From the NCBI GenBank assembly GCA_008501585.1, contig QQUN01000034.1, positions 1-64,000 of the forward strand: a stretch of DNA of 64,000 nt, in the 5' to 3' direction. The stretch's first letter is position 1. The number at the start of each line of letters is the position of its first letter. Shown in pieces: positions 8,891-17,070 of this stretch. Source of the stretch: Pseudomonadota bacterium (lineage in GTDB: Bacteria > Pseudomonadota > Gammaproteobacteria > Burkholderiales > Rhodocyclaceae). The notes beneath the pieces were generated by a model. That model did no database searches. It was not told where the DNA came from and saw nothing but the letters and a program-made list of their open reading frames with translations. The position numbers were made by a program, and so were the translations under genes.

Positions 8891-10144
8891 GTGACACCTC
8901 CCTCCCATCGCCCTGCGCCTGGATGTCCGCTCGTCGGATCGCCGTGCGCTGCCGGCCGTCGGCAGCCTCGCGCGCTGCTCGCCTCCTTGGCCGCCAGTGC
9001 CCTGTTGTCGCCGGTGCCGGCCATCGCAGCGGACGACACCTTCGGCCTGTCGGTCTCGCAGGTGTTTCAGTTCGACGATAACGTCTATCGCGTGGCACCC
9101 GGCGTGCGTCCCTTCGGCCAGTCGCCAGGCGACCGCATCAGCATCACATCGGTTCGGGCCGATTTTGATCGCCAGTACAGCCGCCAGCGCCTGCGCGCCT
9201 CGGCGGACTTTGCGCGCATCGGCTTCGAGCGCTTCGATTCGCTCAACTACGACACCCAGGGCGGCGAACTGCGCTGGGACTGGGCGCTCGGCCGCCTGCT
9301 CAGCGGCCGGCTCAGTTTCGACCAGACCCAGACCGCGCGCGACCTGGCCGACGTCGGCGGCAGCCGCAGCAGCATCGTCACCAGTCGTTCGCTACAGTTT
9401 GGTGGCGACTTCTGGTGGCATCCCGACTGGTCGGTGGGGGCGGGCGTCGAGCGCTTCACCGCCACCTACAGCGACGCCGCCTCGCAAGCGAGTGACTACG
9501 AAGCCCTGCGCCCCGAGCTGCGCCTCACCTACCGGCCGCGCTCCGGCAACCAGATCGCGCTCGTCGGCCGCCTCACCGATGGCAACTACCCCAACCGCCA
9601 GGCCAATGTGCTGTCCGACGACGGCTTCGAGCAAACCGACCTGCAACTGAGCGGCCGCTGGCAGCTCACCGGCCACAGCCGCCTCTCCGGCTACGCCGGT
9701 TTCACGCGCCGCGAACACCCCAACCTCACCAATCGCGACTTTTCCGGCCCCACCGGCCGCCTCACCTACGACTGGACGCCCACCGGCAAGCTCGCGCTGT
9801 CGGCCACCATCCGGCGCGAAATCGGCGCGCGCGACGACCTCTTCGACAACTTCGTGGTCACCCGTGCCGCCTCCCTCACGCCGAGCTGGGCGGTGTCCGG
9901 CCGGGTGCTGGTGCAGGGCACGGTCGAATGGCGCCAGCGCGACTTCCGTGGTGACCCGGGCCTGCTCCCCGGCAGCCCCTCGCGCGACGACATCACCCGC
10001 AGCTACTCCCTGAGCCTCAGCTACAGCCCGATCGACCCGCTGCGCCTGGGCGTGTCACTGAGCCGCTACCGCCGCCTGAGCGACGACGCCAATGCCGAGT
10101 ACACCGCCAATGTCGGCATGCTCTCGGCGCAGTACCGCTTCTGA
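8891..10144 (+). CDS. epsL: EpsL: XrtB-associated outer-membrane beta-barrel of EPS biosynthesis
   Basis: Predicted outer-membrane barrel of the EpsL family found in exosortase-B EPS loci, presumably part of the polymer secretion path. A signal peptide (about 29-49, ending PAIAADD) is followed by roughly 370 residues of alternating beta-strand pattern and a C-terminal NVGMLSAQYRF, ending in the terminal Phe typical of BAM substrates. The GTG at 8891 has AGGGG 5 nt upstream and is preferred. An ATG at 8858 would add 11 residues. A weak GG-N10-GC element (8825-8838) lies upstream. Confidence 0.85.
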   Translation: MTPPSHRPAPGCPLVGSPCAAGRRQPRALLASLAASALLSPVPAIAADDTFGLSVSQVFQFDDNVYRVAPGVRPFGQSPGDRISITSVRADFDRQYSRQRLRASADFARIGFERFDSLNYDTQGGELRWDWALGRLLSGRLSFDQTQTARDLADVGGSRSSIVTSRSLQFGGDFWWHPDWSVGAGVERFTATYSDAASQASDYEALRPELRLTYRPRSGNQIALVGRLTDGNYPNRQANVLSDDGFEQTDLQLSGRWQLTGHSRLSGYAGFTRREHPNLTNRDFSGPTGRLTYDWTPTGKLALSATIRREIGARDDLFDNFVVTRAASLTPSWAVSGRVLVQGTVEWRQRDFRGDPGLLPGSPSRDDITRSYSLSLSYSPIDPLRLGVSLSRYRRLSDDANAEYTANVGMLSAQYRF

Positions 10145-10438
10145 GGCCCGTTTGGCCGGCAATGTTGCGCTGCGGCGCCGGCATGACGGCACTGTGCGAA
10201 AAGTCTCGCCAGTGGGCGCGCCCCCCGATTGTGCGCTTGCTTGCTTTATGACATCCGTGCATCATGTGCGGCGACTGTGCCGTAGTCGGATGGTATTTTG
10301 CGCTGGCGACTGTCGACAAAATTGACACCGTTGCCGCCCAAGGCACCGCTGGCCGGTGCGCGGCGACCGGTAAAGAGATTGCAACGTGTTGATGCTGTAA
10401 TGGGTTTTAACCCGACAGCCCCAGGTGTGATCGCGCCG

Positions 10439-10452
10439 GGCATGTTGTTTGC
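10439..10452 (+). promoter_or_regulatory. Sigma-54 (RpoN) promoter for the PEP-CTERM gene
   Basis: GGCATGTTGTTTGC fits the -24/-12 consensus (TGGCACG-N4-TTGC): GG and GC are 10 nt apart with TTTGC at -12. The expected start is near 10464, giving about a 26-nt leader with GGAG before the ATG at 10490. From memory of work on Zoogloea, PEP-CTERM genes are controlled by PrsK/PrsR plus RpoN, so the match is biologically expected. No PrsR enhancer site was identified. Confidence 0.65.
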
Positions 10453-10489
10453 TTATGCGATCGGGATGTTTTTCAATCTGGAGTGCAGC

Positions 10490-11026
10490 ATGAAGACCAA
10501 GTATTTGATGCTGGCTGTGTGCAGCGCCCTGGCCACCCCCGCCATGGCAGCCAGTACGTTCATCGATTTGTCGTCCGGCTCGGCCAGCGGTGTGCAACAG
10601 CACCTCGCCGTGCCGGGCAGCACGTTTGTCGATCGCTATTTCTTCACCCTGGGGCAGCCGGTGTCCGGCGGCGTGGGCCTGGCCGACATCGTGTATTCCT
10701 ACTCCTTCCCCGGTGGCGGCGAAGGCTTCGACATCGCCGGGCTGATGGCCAGCCTGTGGTCCGATGCCGGCACCGTCGGCAGCTTCGACTCGGGCGCCGA
10801 CAGCCAGCTGGCCAGCTTCGGTGCGGGCGAACAGCTCAGCGGCAGCTTCCAGCTGGCCGCGGGCAGCTACTTCTTCCAGGTGGGCGGCACCACCATGGGC
10901 ATGACCGGCGGCAAGTACGCCTGGTCGGCCACCGTCTCGCCGGTGCCCGAGCCCGAGCAATATGGCATGTTGCTGGCCGGCCTCGGCCTGATCGGCCTGA
11001 TCGCGCGTCGCCGCGTCGGCCGCTGA
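10490..11026 (+). CDS. PEP-CTERM sorting-domain protein within the EPS locus
   Basis: A 178-residue secreted protein. The signal peptide MKTKYLMLAVCSALATPAMA is followed by a small Gly/Ser-rich domain beginning STFIDLSSGSASG, in the style of FxDxF-like PEP-CTERM proteins. It ends with the sorting signal VPEPEQYGMLLAGLGLIGLI and then RRRVGR: a PEP motif, a membrane helix and an Arg cluster, the substrate form recognised by exosortases. The start is set by the signal peptide. A longer frame upstream lacks a signal. It is the nearest candidate substrate of the exosortase B encoded 5 kb downstream. Confidence 0.9.
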   Translation: MKTKYLMLAVCSALATPAMAASTFIDLSSGSASGVQQHLAVPGSTFVDRYFFTLGQPVSGGVGLADIVYSYSFPGGGEGFDIAGLMASLWSDAGTVGSFDSGADSQLASFGAGEQLSGSFQLAAGSYFFQVGGTTMGMTGGKYAWSATVSPVPEPEQYGMLLAGLGLIGLIARRRVGR

Positions 11027-11046
11027 GCCGGGCAGTGTCGTGCCAC

Positions 11047-11072
11047 CTCGGGCCCGGCTTGCCGGGCCCGAG
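11047..11072 (+). terminator. Strong GC hairpin after the PEP-CTERM gene
   Basis: Twelve-base arms CTCGGGCCCGGC / GCCGGGCCCGAG around TT form a perfect stem 20 nt after the stop. Only a short TCTCGTCT follows, so it is either a weak intrinsic terminator or a 3'-end stabiliser. Confidence 0.55.
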
Positions 11073-11179
11073 TCTCGTCTGCCGTCGGCCAGGCCAATGA
11101 GATGTTATGCAGATGTTACGGTCCCATGGATCGGCATGTTTTCGTGTAACAATCCCGGCATATCTTGATGCACTGCACA

Positions 11180-11203
11180 TCGCGAACGTCATGACGTTCG
11201 CGA
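11180..11203. promoter_or_regulatory. 24-bp perfect palindrome upstream of epsD
   Basis: The half-site TCGCGAACGTCA is followed immediately by its exact reverse complement, with no spacer and no mismatch. It lies 66 nt before the epsD ATG, at the head of the long epsD-to-glycosyltransferase transcription unit. A zero-length loop disfavours a terminator hairpin, so a dimeric regulator's operator is the better guess. Its identity is unknown. Confidence 0.6.
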
Positions 11204-11268
11204 GCCGCCCAACCAACTGATGAGTGCCGGTGCCGGCAAGGCGCAGGTGCCCCAACGGAGCTGGATTC

Positions 11269-12276
11269 ATGGCGTTTCAAAAGGTCGGAAGTCGCGCCGC
11301 TGGTGCGCTTGTCATGGTTGTTGGCGTGTTAGCGCTGGCCGGTTGCGGTGGCTCGGACGACGCCAAGCCCGCCACCCAGGTGGCTGCCCGCGTGAATTCA
11401 GACGAAATCTCCGTGCACCAGATCAACAACGTGCTCGCGCGCACCCCCAACCTCAAGCCCGAGCAGGTCGACATGGCCAGCTCGCGCGTGCTCGAACGCC
11501 TGATCGACCAGGAGCTGCTCGTCCAGCGCGCCATCGACAAAAAGCTCGACCGCAACCCGCAAGTCATGCAGGCCATCGAGGCCGCCCGCCGCGAAATCCT
11601 CTCGCGCAGCTACATGGAGCAGTTCGCCGCCACCGCCGAGCCGCCCCAGGCCGATGCCATCAAGGCCTTCTATGACGAAAACCCCGCGCTGTTCGCCCAG
11701 CGCCGCATCTACACCCTGCAAGAGCTGAACATCACCATCGGCGCCGACAAGGTCGAGGCCCTGCGCACCGCCGTGAGTGCCGCCGGCAGCATCAACGACG
11801 TGGTCACCTGGCTGCGTGACAACAACCTGCCGTTCCAGGCCGGCGGCGGCGTGCGCGCCGCCGAACAGCTGCCGCTCGAGGCCCTGCCGCGCTTCGCCGC
11901 CATGAAGGACGGCCAGACCGGGCTGGTGCAGACCGCGCAGGGCGTGCTCGTCATCTATCTCGCCGCCTCGCGCCCGCAGCCGCTCGATCTCGCCGCCGCC
12001 ACCCCGTTCATCGAGCGCTTCCTGCTCAACCGCCGCAAGGCCGACATGGCCCGCGACGAACTCAAGCGCCTGCGCGACGTTGCCCAGATCGAATACATGG
12101 GCAAGTTCTCCGCCCCTGTGGCCGGCGCGCCCGCCGACGCCGCCGATGCGCCGGCCCTGCTCGGCAATGCCGCCGCGCCGGCCGCCGATGCGCCGGCCAT
12201 GGCCGCCCCCGCCGCTGCCAGCGCCGACACCCTCAGCGCCCAGGCGCTGGAAAAGGGCGTCTCGGGCCTCAAGTGA
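11269..12276 (+). CDS. epsD: EpsD-family peptidyl-prolyl isomerase lipoprotein
   Basis: A SurA/parvulin-like chaperone of EPS loci, probably assisting export-protein folding in the periplasm. 335 residues. A lipobox LALAGC with Cys26 follows a hydrophobic signal, implying a lipoprotein. A SurA-N-like helical region (about 45-120, with ARTPNLKPEQVDMAS and ERLIDQELLVQRAI) precedes a degenerate parvulin domain (about 130-260). The last 50 residues are Ala/Pro-rich. The ATG at 11269 has GGAG 8 nt upstream. An in-frame GTG at 11224 would add residues before the signal and is not favoured. It is the first gene of the main eps operon. Confidence 0.85.
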   Translation: MAFQKVGSRAAGALVMVVGVLALAGCGGSDDAKPATQVAARVNSDEISVHQINNVLARTPNLKPEQVDMASSRVLERLIDQELLVQRAIDKKLDRNPQVMQAIEAARREILSRSYMEQFAATAEPPQADAIKAFYDENPALFAQRRIYTLQELNITIGADKVEALRTAVSAAGSINDVVTWLRDNNLPFQAGGGVRAAEQLPLEALPRFAAMKDGQTGLVQTAQGVLVIYLAASRPQPLDLAAATPFIERFLLNRRKADMARDELKRLRDVAQIEYMGKFSAPVAGAPADAADAPALLGNAAAPAADAPAMAAPAAASADTLSAQALEKGVSGLK

Positions 12277-12304
12277 GCGCCCCGCACCCATCCGATCTCG
12301 ATTG

Positions 12305-13132
12305 ATGAACCCACACTGCCCGCCCATGCTCCTCCGCCACCTACTCAAATCGCTGCTGTGCCTGCTGATGTTCATCGGCGCGCTCGGCAGCGCGCAGGCC
12401 GCCGACGCCGAATACGTGCTCGGCCCCGGCGACATCATCCGCATCACCGTCTTCCAGAACCCCGACCTCACCACCGAAACCCGGGTCTCCGAAAACGGCG
12501 CCATCACCTTCCCGCTGGTCGGCAATGTCGATGTCGGCGGGCTCACCGTGCCGGCGGCCGAATCGCGCATTGCCGAGCAGCTGCGTAGCGGCGGCTTCGT
12601 GCTGCAACCGCAGATCGGCATCCTGCCGCTGCAGATCCGCGGCAACCAGGTGGCCGTGCTCGGCCAGGTCAACCGCCCCGGCCGCTACCCGCTCGAAACC
12701 TTCAACATGCGCCTGTCCGACATGCTCGCCATGGCCGGCGGCATTGCCGCCACCGGTGCCGACGAGCTGGTGCTGATCGGCGTGCGCAAGGGCAAGATCG
12801 AGCGCACCGAAATCGACGTGCCCGCCCTGTTCATGAAAGGCGACCTCGCCAAGGACGTGATCGTCTCCGGTGGCGATGTCATCTACGTGCATCGCGCGCC
12901 CACCTTCTACATCTATGGCGAGGTCAACCGCCCCGGCGCCTTCCGCCTCGAGCGCGGCATGACCGTCATGCAGGGCCTCGCCACGGGCGGCGGCGTCACC
13001 ATCCGCGGCACCACCCGCGGCATGCAGATCCACCGCCGGTCTGAAGACGGCACGCAGCAAGTCATCGAGCCGCAGCTCGACCAGGCGCTCGCGCCGAACG
13101 ATGTCATTTTCGTCAAGGAAAGCCTGTTCTAG
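12305..13132 (+). CDS. epsE: EpsE: polysaccharide export lipid-free outer-membrane protein (Wza-like)
   Basis: A Wza-family polysaccharide export protein forming or gating the outer-membrane channel. 275 residues. A signal peptide (cleavage near AQAADAE) is followed by the Poly_export domain (EYVLGPGDIIRITVF, about 37-115) and two SLBB ubiquitin-like folds (QVAVLGQVNRPGRYPL and TFYIYGEVNRPGAFRL). There is no lipobox Cys, unlike E. coli Wza. The ATG at 12305 is used. MLLRHLL at 12326 is an alternative start because neither has a strong ribosome site. It lies 28 nt after epsD and 16 nt before epsF. Confidence 0.92.
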   Translation: MNPHCPPMLLRHLLKSLLCLLMFIGALGSAQAADAEYVLGPGDIIRITVFQNPDLTTETRVSENGAITFPLVGNVDVGGLTVPAAESRIAEQLRSGGFVLQPQIGILPLQIRGNQVAVLGQVNRPGRYPLETFNMRLSDMLAMAGGIAATGADELVLIGVRKGKIERTEIDVPALFMKGDLAKDVIVSGGDVIYVHRAPTFYIYGEVNRPGAFRLERGMTVMQGLATGGGVTIRGTTRGMQIHRRSEDGTQQVIEPQLDQALAPNDVIFVKESLF

Positions 13133-13148
13133 GCCCGGGGTCGTCGCC

Positions 13149-14522
13149 ATGTCGTTTCAGCAATTCCTGCTCATTCTCCGCGCCCGCTTGTGGATCGTGC
13201 TCGGCACCCTGCTGGTGGTGGTGGGCACCACGCTCGCCGTCAGCCTGATCCTGCCCAAGCAATACACCGCCGAAACGGCCCTGGTGGTCGACGCCAAGAG
13301 CGCCGACCCGCTGCTCGGTGGCCTGCTGCCCGCGCAGATGATCCCCGGCTACATGGCCACCCAGGTCGACATCATCCTGTCGGACCGCGTCGCCCAGCGC
13401 GTCGTCAGCCTGCTCAAGATGGATCAGGCGCCGGCCGTGCAAGAGCAGTGGCGCGAGGCAACCGATGGCGAAGGCAGCATCACGGTCTGGTTGGCCGCGG
13501 CGCTTAAAAAGCAGCTCGACGTCAAACCCTCGCGCGAGAGCAACGTCATCACCATCGGCTACCAGGGCGCCGACCCCGGCTTTGCCGCCGGCGTGGCCAA
13601 CGCCTTTGCCCAGGCCTATATCGACGTCAGCCTCGAGCTCAAGGTCGAGCCCGCCCGCCAGTACGCCAAGTGGTTCGACGGCCAGACTGCCAGCCTGCGC
13701 GCCGAGCTCGAAACCGCCCAGAAGAAGCTCTCCGACTACCAGCAGGCGCGCGGCATCATCGCCACCGACGAGCGGCTCGACGTCGAAACCGCCCGTCTGG
13801 CCGAGCTCTCCACCCAGCTCTCCATGGCCCAGGCCCAGCGCGTCGACAGCCGCTCGCGCCAGGCGCAGGGCAACAATGCCGAGAGCCTGCCCGAGGTCAT
13901 GCAGAACAGCCTCATCCAGAGCCTCAAGGCCGACCTCACCCGGCTCGAAGCCACCCGCACCCAAACCGCCGGCCGCCTCGGCGCCAACCACCCCGAACTG
14001 GCCCGCATCGACGCTGAGCTCAGCAGCCTGCGCGAGCGCATCGGCACCGAAACCCGCCGCGTCGTCAGCTCGCTCGGCACCACCAACCGGGTCAACGTCC
14101 AGCGCGTCTCCGAGATCGAAGCCGCCCTCGACGCCCAGAAACAGAAAATCCTCGACCTCAAGGCCGAGCGCGACCAGATCGCCGTCTTCCAGCGCGATGT
14201 GGAAAACGCCCAGCGCGCCTACGACCTCGTCACCCAGCGCCTCGCCCAGACCAGCCTCGAGAGCCAGACCCAGCAGACCAACGTCGTCGTCCTCTCGCCC
14301 GCCGTTGCCCCGCTCAAGCCCTCCAGCCCCAAAGTGCTGCTCAACACCGCGCTCGCCGTCTTCCTCGGCATGCTGCTCGGCGTCGGTGCCGCCCTGCTGC
14401 TCGAGCTGATGGACCAGCGCGTCCGTGGCGCCGAAGACCTCGCCCTGCTCGACGGCGTGCCCCTGCTCGGCACCATCCCCGCCACCGGCAAAGCCGGCGC
14501 CTTCCGCCCCGCCGCCGCATGA
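13149..14522 (+). CDS. epsF: EpsF: chain-length determinant (Wzz/PCP family)
   Basis: An inner-membrane polysaccharide co-polymerase that sets EPS chain length and works with EpsG. 457 residues. The first membrane helix is about 12-35 (LLILRARLWIVLGTLLVVVG) and the second about 397-420, with a long periplasmic coiled-coil domain between (heptad-rich 180-390). The Wzz signature segment VVVLSPAVAPLKPSSPKV precedes the second helix. The short cytosolic tail has no kinase domain, which is supplied by the separate epsG. Its TGA overlaps the ATG of a repeat-filled frame that fills the gap to epsG. Confidence 0.93.
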   Translation: MSFQQFLLILRARLWIVLGTLLVVVGTTLAVSLILPKQYTAETALVVDAKSADPLLGGLLPAQMIPGYMATQVDIILSDRVAQRVVSLLKMDQAPAVQEQWREATDGEGSITVWLAAALKKQLDVKPSRESNVITIGYQGADPGFAAGVANAFAQAYIDVSLELKVEPARQYAKWFDGQTASLRAELETAQKKLSDYQQARGIIATDERLDVETARLAELSTQLSMAQAQRVDSRSRQAQGNNAESLPEVMQNSLIQSLKADLTRLEATRTQTAGRLGANHPELARIDAELSSLRERIGTETRRVVSSLGTTNRVNVQRVSEIEAALDAQKQKILDLKAERDQIAVFQRDVENAQRAYDLVTQRLAQTSLESQTQQTNVVVLSPAVAPLKPSSPKVLLNTALAVFLGMLLGVGAALLLELMDQRVRGAEDLALLDGVPLLGTIPATGKAGAFRPAAA

Positions 14523-15265
14523 ACACGCACCCCCCGGCCTCCCCCGTTGTGTCGGCCGCTCCGATGCCCGCCAACGCATGTCCAGATCACCGTGGCCTGG
14601 TGGGCAACCAGTTGCCCACCCTACAAAACCCGTCGCGCCCCATCGCTGCCGGCGCCCACGCCCCCGTAGGGTGGGCGGCTCGCCGCCCACCATCGATGGC
14701 CACCAACGCCCGCTCCGCCAACACCCACCCCCTCGTAGGGTGGGTTAGGCCGCAGGCCGTAACCCACCAACAACATCGCGCTACGCCCCCGGTCTCCCTC
14801 GTTGTGTCGGCCGCTCCGCTGCCCACCCGCGCGCGTCCATATCACCGTGGCCTGGTGGGCAACAAGTTGCCCACCCTACAAAACCCGTTGCGCCCCATCG
14901 CTGCCGGCGCGCACGCCCCCGTAGGGTGGGCGGCTCGCCGCCCACCGTCGATGGCCACCAACGCCCGCTCCGCCAACACCCACCCCCTCGTAGGGTGGGT
15001 CAGGCCGCAGGCCGTAACCCACCAACACCATCACGCCACGCCCCCGATCTCCCTCGTTGTGTCGGCCGCTCCGCTGCCCACCCGCGCGCGTCCAGATCAC
15101 CGTGGCTTGGTGGGCAACAAGTTGCCCACCCTACAAAACCGCGCCCCCGTAGGGTGGGCGGCTTGCCGCCCACCATCGATGACCGCCAACGGCCCGAACG
15201 ACACCACCTCGTCCGCGCGGCGCACCCAAACCCCCGCATCCGCCCCGCACGCCGGAGCCCAATGA
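14519..15265 (+). CDS. Doubtful 248-codon frame made of REP repeats, bridging epsF and epsG
   Basis: The frame starts at an ATG overlapping the epsF stop (ATGA) and ends at a TGA overlapping the epsG ATG (ATGA). It consists almost entirely of the 255-bp repeat (85 codons, read as a Pro/Arg/Ala-rich unit with GWAARRPPS and RPQAVTHQ). No domain, signal or membrane segment is visible and no ribosome site precedes the ATG. It could be translated simply to carry ribosomes from epsF to epsG, or it may be a chance open frame in GC-rich repeats. I do not propose a protein function. Confidence 0.3.
   Translation: MNTHPPASPVVSAAPMPANACPDHRGLVGNQLPTLQNPSRPIAAGAHAPVGWAARRPPSMATNARSANTHPLVGWVRPQAVTHQQHRATPPVSLVVSAAPLPTRARPYHRGLVGNKLPTLQNPLRPIAAGAHAPVGWAARRPPSMATNARSANTHPLVGWVRPQAVTHQHHHATPPISLVVSAAPLPTRARPDHRGLVGNKLPTLQNRAPVGWAACRPPSMTANGPNDTTSSARRTQTPASAPHAGAQ
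14546..15174. repeat. 255-bp in-frame tandem array with REP-like palindromes
   Basis: The marker GTTGTGTCGGCCGCTCCG recurs at 14546, 14801 and 15056, a period of exactly 255 bp (85 codons). Each full unit carries three palindromes: GGTGGGCAA..TTGCCCACC, GTAG-GGTGGGCGGC..GCCGCCCACC, and GTAG-GGTGGGTTAGGCC..GTAACCCACC. The third copy is partial and lacks a net 27 bp (nine codons), so the reading frame is unchanged. The 740-bp gap sits inside an otherwise tightly packed operon. Confidence 0.92.
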
Positions 15266-16161
15266 CCATGACCACACTCCACCGCGTCGCTACCGCCCTC
15301 GACCCCGCCGTACCGCGCCCCGAGGCCGACCGCTCCATCGGCGCGCTGCTCATCGACGCCGGCAAGCTCAAGCCCGAAGACGCCGAGCGCGTCCTGCGCC
15401 TCCAGCGCGAACAAGGCCTCCGCTTCGGCGACGCCGCCAAACAACTCGGCCTCATCACCGACGCCGACATCGAACAAGCCCTGCTGCGCCAGTTCGACTA
15501 CCCCTACCTCACCGCCGGGCAAAGCACCGTCCAGGCCTCGGTGGTGGCCGCCTACCAGCCGTTCTCCCCGCAGGTCGAAGCCCTCCGCGCCCTGCGCAGC
15601 CAACTCATGCTGCGCTGGTTCGACACCAGCGCCGAACAAAAAACCCTCGCCGTCACCAGCCCCGGCCGGCACGAAGGCCGCTCCTGGATCACCGCCAACC
15701 TCGGCGTTGTCTTCTCCCAGCTCGGCGAGCGCACCCTCATCATCGACGCCGACCTGCGCCACCCGCGCCAGCACCAACTGTTCGGTGTCGACAACCGCGC
15801 CGGCCTCTCTGCCTTCCTCTCCGGCCGCGGCGGCCCCGACATCATCCAGCGCGTGCCCGCCCTGCGCGACCTCTCCGTGCTGCCCGCCGGCACCGTGCCG
15901 CCCAACCCGCAAGAGCTGCTCGCCCGCCCCGTGTTTGCCCAGCTGCTCGCCCAGCTCGCCAACGAATTCGACGTCATCCTCATCGACACCCCCGCAGGCA
16001 GCCTCTTCGCCGACGGCCAGACCATCGCCGTGCGCGCCAGCGGCGCCCTCGTCGTCGCCCAGCGCAACGCCAGCCGCCTCAGCCTGCTGCGCAGCTACAC
16101 CGACATGCTCCGCCAGGCCAGTGCCACCGTCGTGGGCGTGGTCATGAACGAAAAACCGTAA
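15262..16161 (+). CDS. epsG: EpsG: chain-length determinant tyrosine-kinase-like ATPase
   Basis: A cytoplasmic partner of EpsF, related to BY-kinases (Wzc C-terminal half). 299 residues. The N-terminal MshEN/T2SSE-N-like domain (about 25-82, IGALLIDAGKLKPEDAERVL) is typical of EpsG. The P-loop domain follows, with TSPGRHEGRSW at 132-142 in the Walker A position and IIDADLR at 160-166 as Walker A'. The canonical Walker A Lys is Arg (R140), and there is no C-terminal Tyr cluster, so kinase activity is uncertain. The start at 15262 has GGAG 4 nt upstream and overlaps the stop of the repeat frame. Confidence 0.9.
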   Translation: MTMTTLHRVATALDPAVPRPEADRSIGALLIDAGKLKPEDAERVLRLQREQGLRFGDAAKQLGLITDADIEQALLRQFDYPYLTAGQSTVQASVVAAYQPFSPQVEALRALRSQLMLRWFDTSAEQKTLAVTSPGRHEGRSWITANLGVVFSQLGERTLIIDADLRHPRQHQLFGVDNRAGLSAFLSGRGGPDIIQRVPALRDLSVLPAGTVPPNPQELLARPVFAQLLAQLANEFDVILIDTPAGSLFADGQTIAVRASGALVVAQRNASRLSLLRSYTDMLRQASATVVGVVMNEKP

Positions 16162-16188
16162 GGCCGGTTTCAAACCGCCACCAACGCC

Positions 16189-17070
16189 ATGACCGCCACT
16201 GCCTCCGCCTCCGCACGCCGAGCGCCGAACCGCGCCGACCTCGCGCCCTGGCTCATCGTCGCCCTCGGGTTGGCGGTCATGTATGTGCCCAGCTTCATCG
16301 ACTTGTTCCGGACCATTTGGTCAACCGACGAGCAAGCCCACGGCCCCATCGTGCTCGGGTTGTCGGTGTGGCTGGTGTGGCGCAGATGGCCGAGCCTGGC
16401 GAGCCTGCCGGCAAACGGTGCGCGGCCGGCGCTGGCGTGGCCCATGCTGATCGTGGCCGGGCTGTTCTACGCCCTTGGCCGCTCGCAAGGCATTCTCATT
16501 TTCGAAGTCGGCTCGCTGGTGTGGATGCTCGCCGGCCTGCTGCTGCTCCTGCGTGGCCCCGCGGCGGTGCGCCTCATGTGGTTCGCGCTGTTCTTCATGC
16601 TGTTCATGATCCCGCTGCCCGGCATCGTCGTCGACACGCTCACCGCCCCCATGAAAATGGCCGTCAGCTACGTGGCCGAGCAAATCCTGTACGCAGTGGG
16701 TTATCCAATCGCCCGAACCGGCGTCATGTTGCAGATCGGCCAATACCAGTTGCTGGTGGCCGACGCCTGCGCCGGGCTGCACACCCTGTTCACGCTCGAA
16801 GCCCTCGGCCTGCTCTACCTCAATGTGGTGCGCCACGCCTCGGTGCTGCGCAACATCTCGCTCGCCATCCTCATCGTGCCCATCAGCTTCACCGCCAACG
16901 TCATCCGCGTCATGGTGCTCACCCTCATCACCTACCACTTTGGCGACGAAGCCGGGCAGGGCTTCCTGCATGGCTTCTCGGGCATGGTGCTGTTCGTCAG
17001 CGCCTTGCTGCTCATCATTGCCGCAGACTCGGCCTTGCGCTTTGGTGTCAAGGGACGGCTCGCCGCATGA
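16189..17070 (+). CDS. xrtB: Exosortase B (XrtB), PEP-CTERM sorting protease/transpeptidase
   Basis: A polytopic inner-membrane cysteine enzyme that processes proteins at the PEP-CTERM signal. 293 residues and about eight membrane helices. The catalytic triad positions are visible: Cys194 in VADACAGLHTL, Arg240 in TANVIRVMVLT, and His261 in GFLHGFSGMVLF. The arrangement epsEFG-xrt-epsI is that of EpsH-type loci, and the sequence is closer in my judgement to type B than type A. Its stop overlaps the epsI start. Likely substrates here are the PEP-CTERM proteins at 10490 and 36268. Confidence 0.93.
   Translation: MTATASASARRAPNRADLAPWLIVALGLAVMYVPSFIDLFRTIWSTDEQAHGPIVLGLSVWLVWRRWPSLASLPANGARPALAWPMLIVAGLFYALGRSQGILIFEVGSLVWMLAGLLLLLRGPAAVRLMWFALFFMLFMIPLPGIVVDTLTAPMKMAVSYVAEQILYAVGYPIARTGVMLQIGQYQLLVADACAGLHTLFTLEALGLLYLNVVRHASVLRNISLAILIVPISFTANVIRVMVLTLITYHFGDEAGQGFLHGFSGMVLFVSALLLIIAADSALRFGVKGRLAA

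Noticed and set aside
11140-11170. Sigma-54 element GGCATATCTTGATGC upstream of epsD
   Set aside because: The GG and GC are 11 nt apart, one too many for the RpoN spacing.
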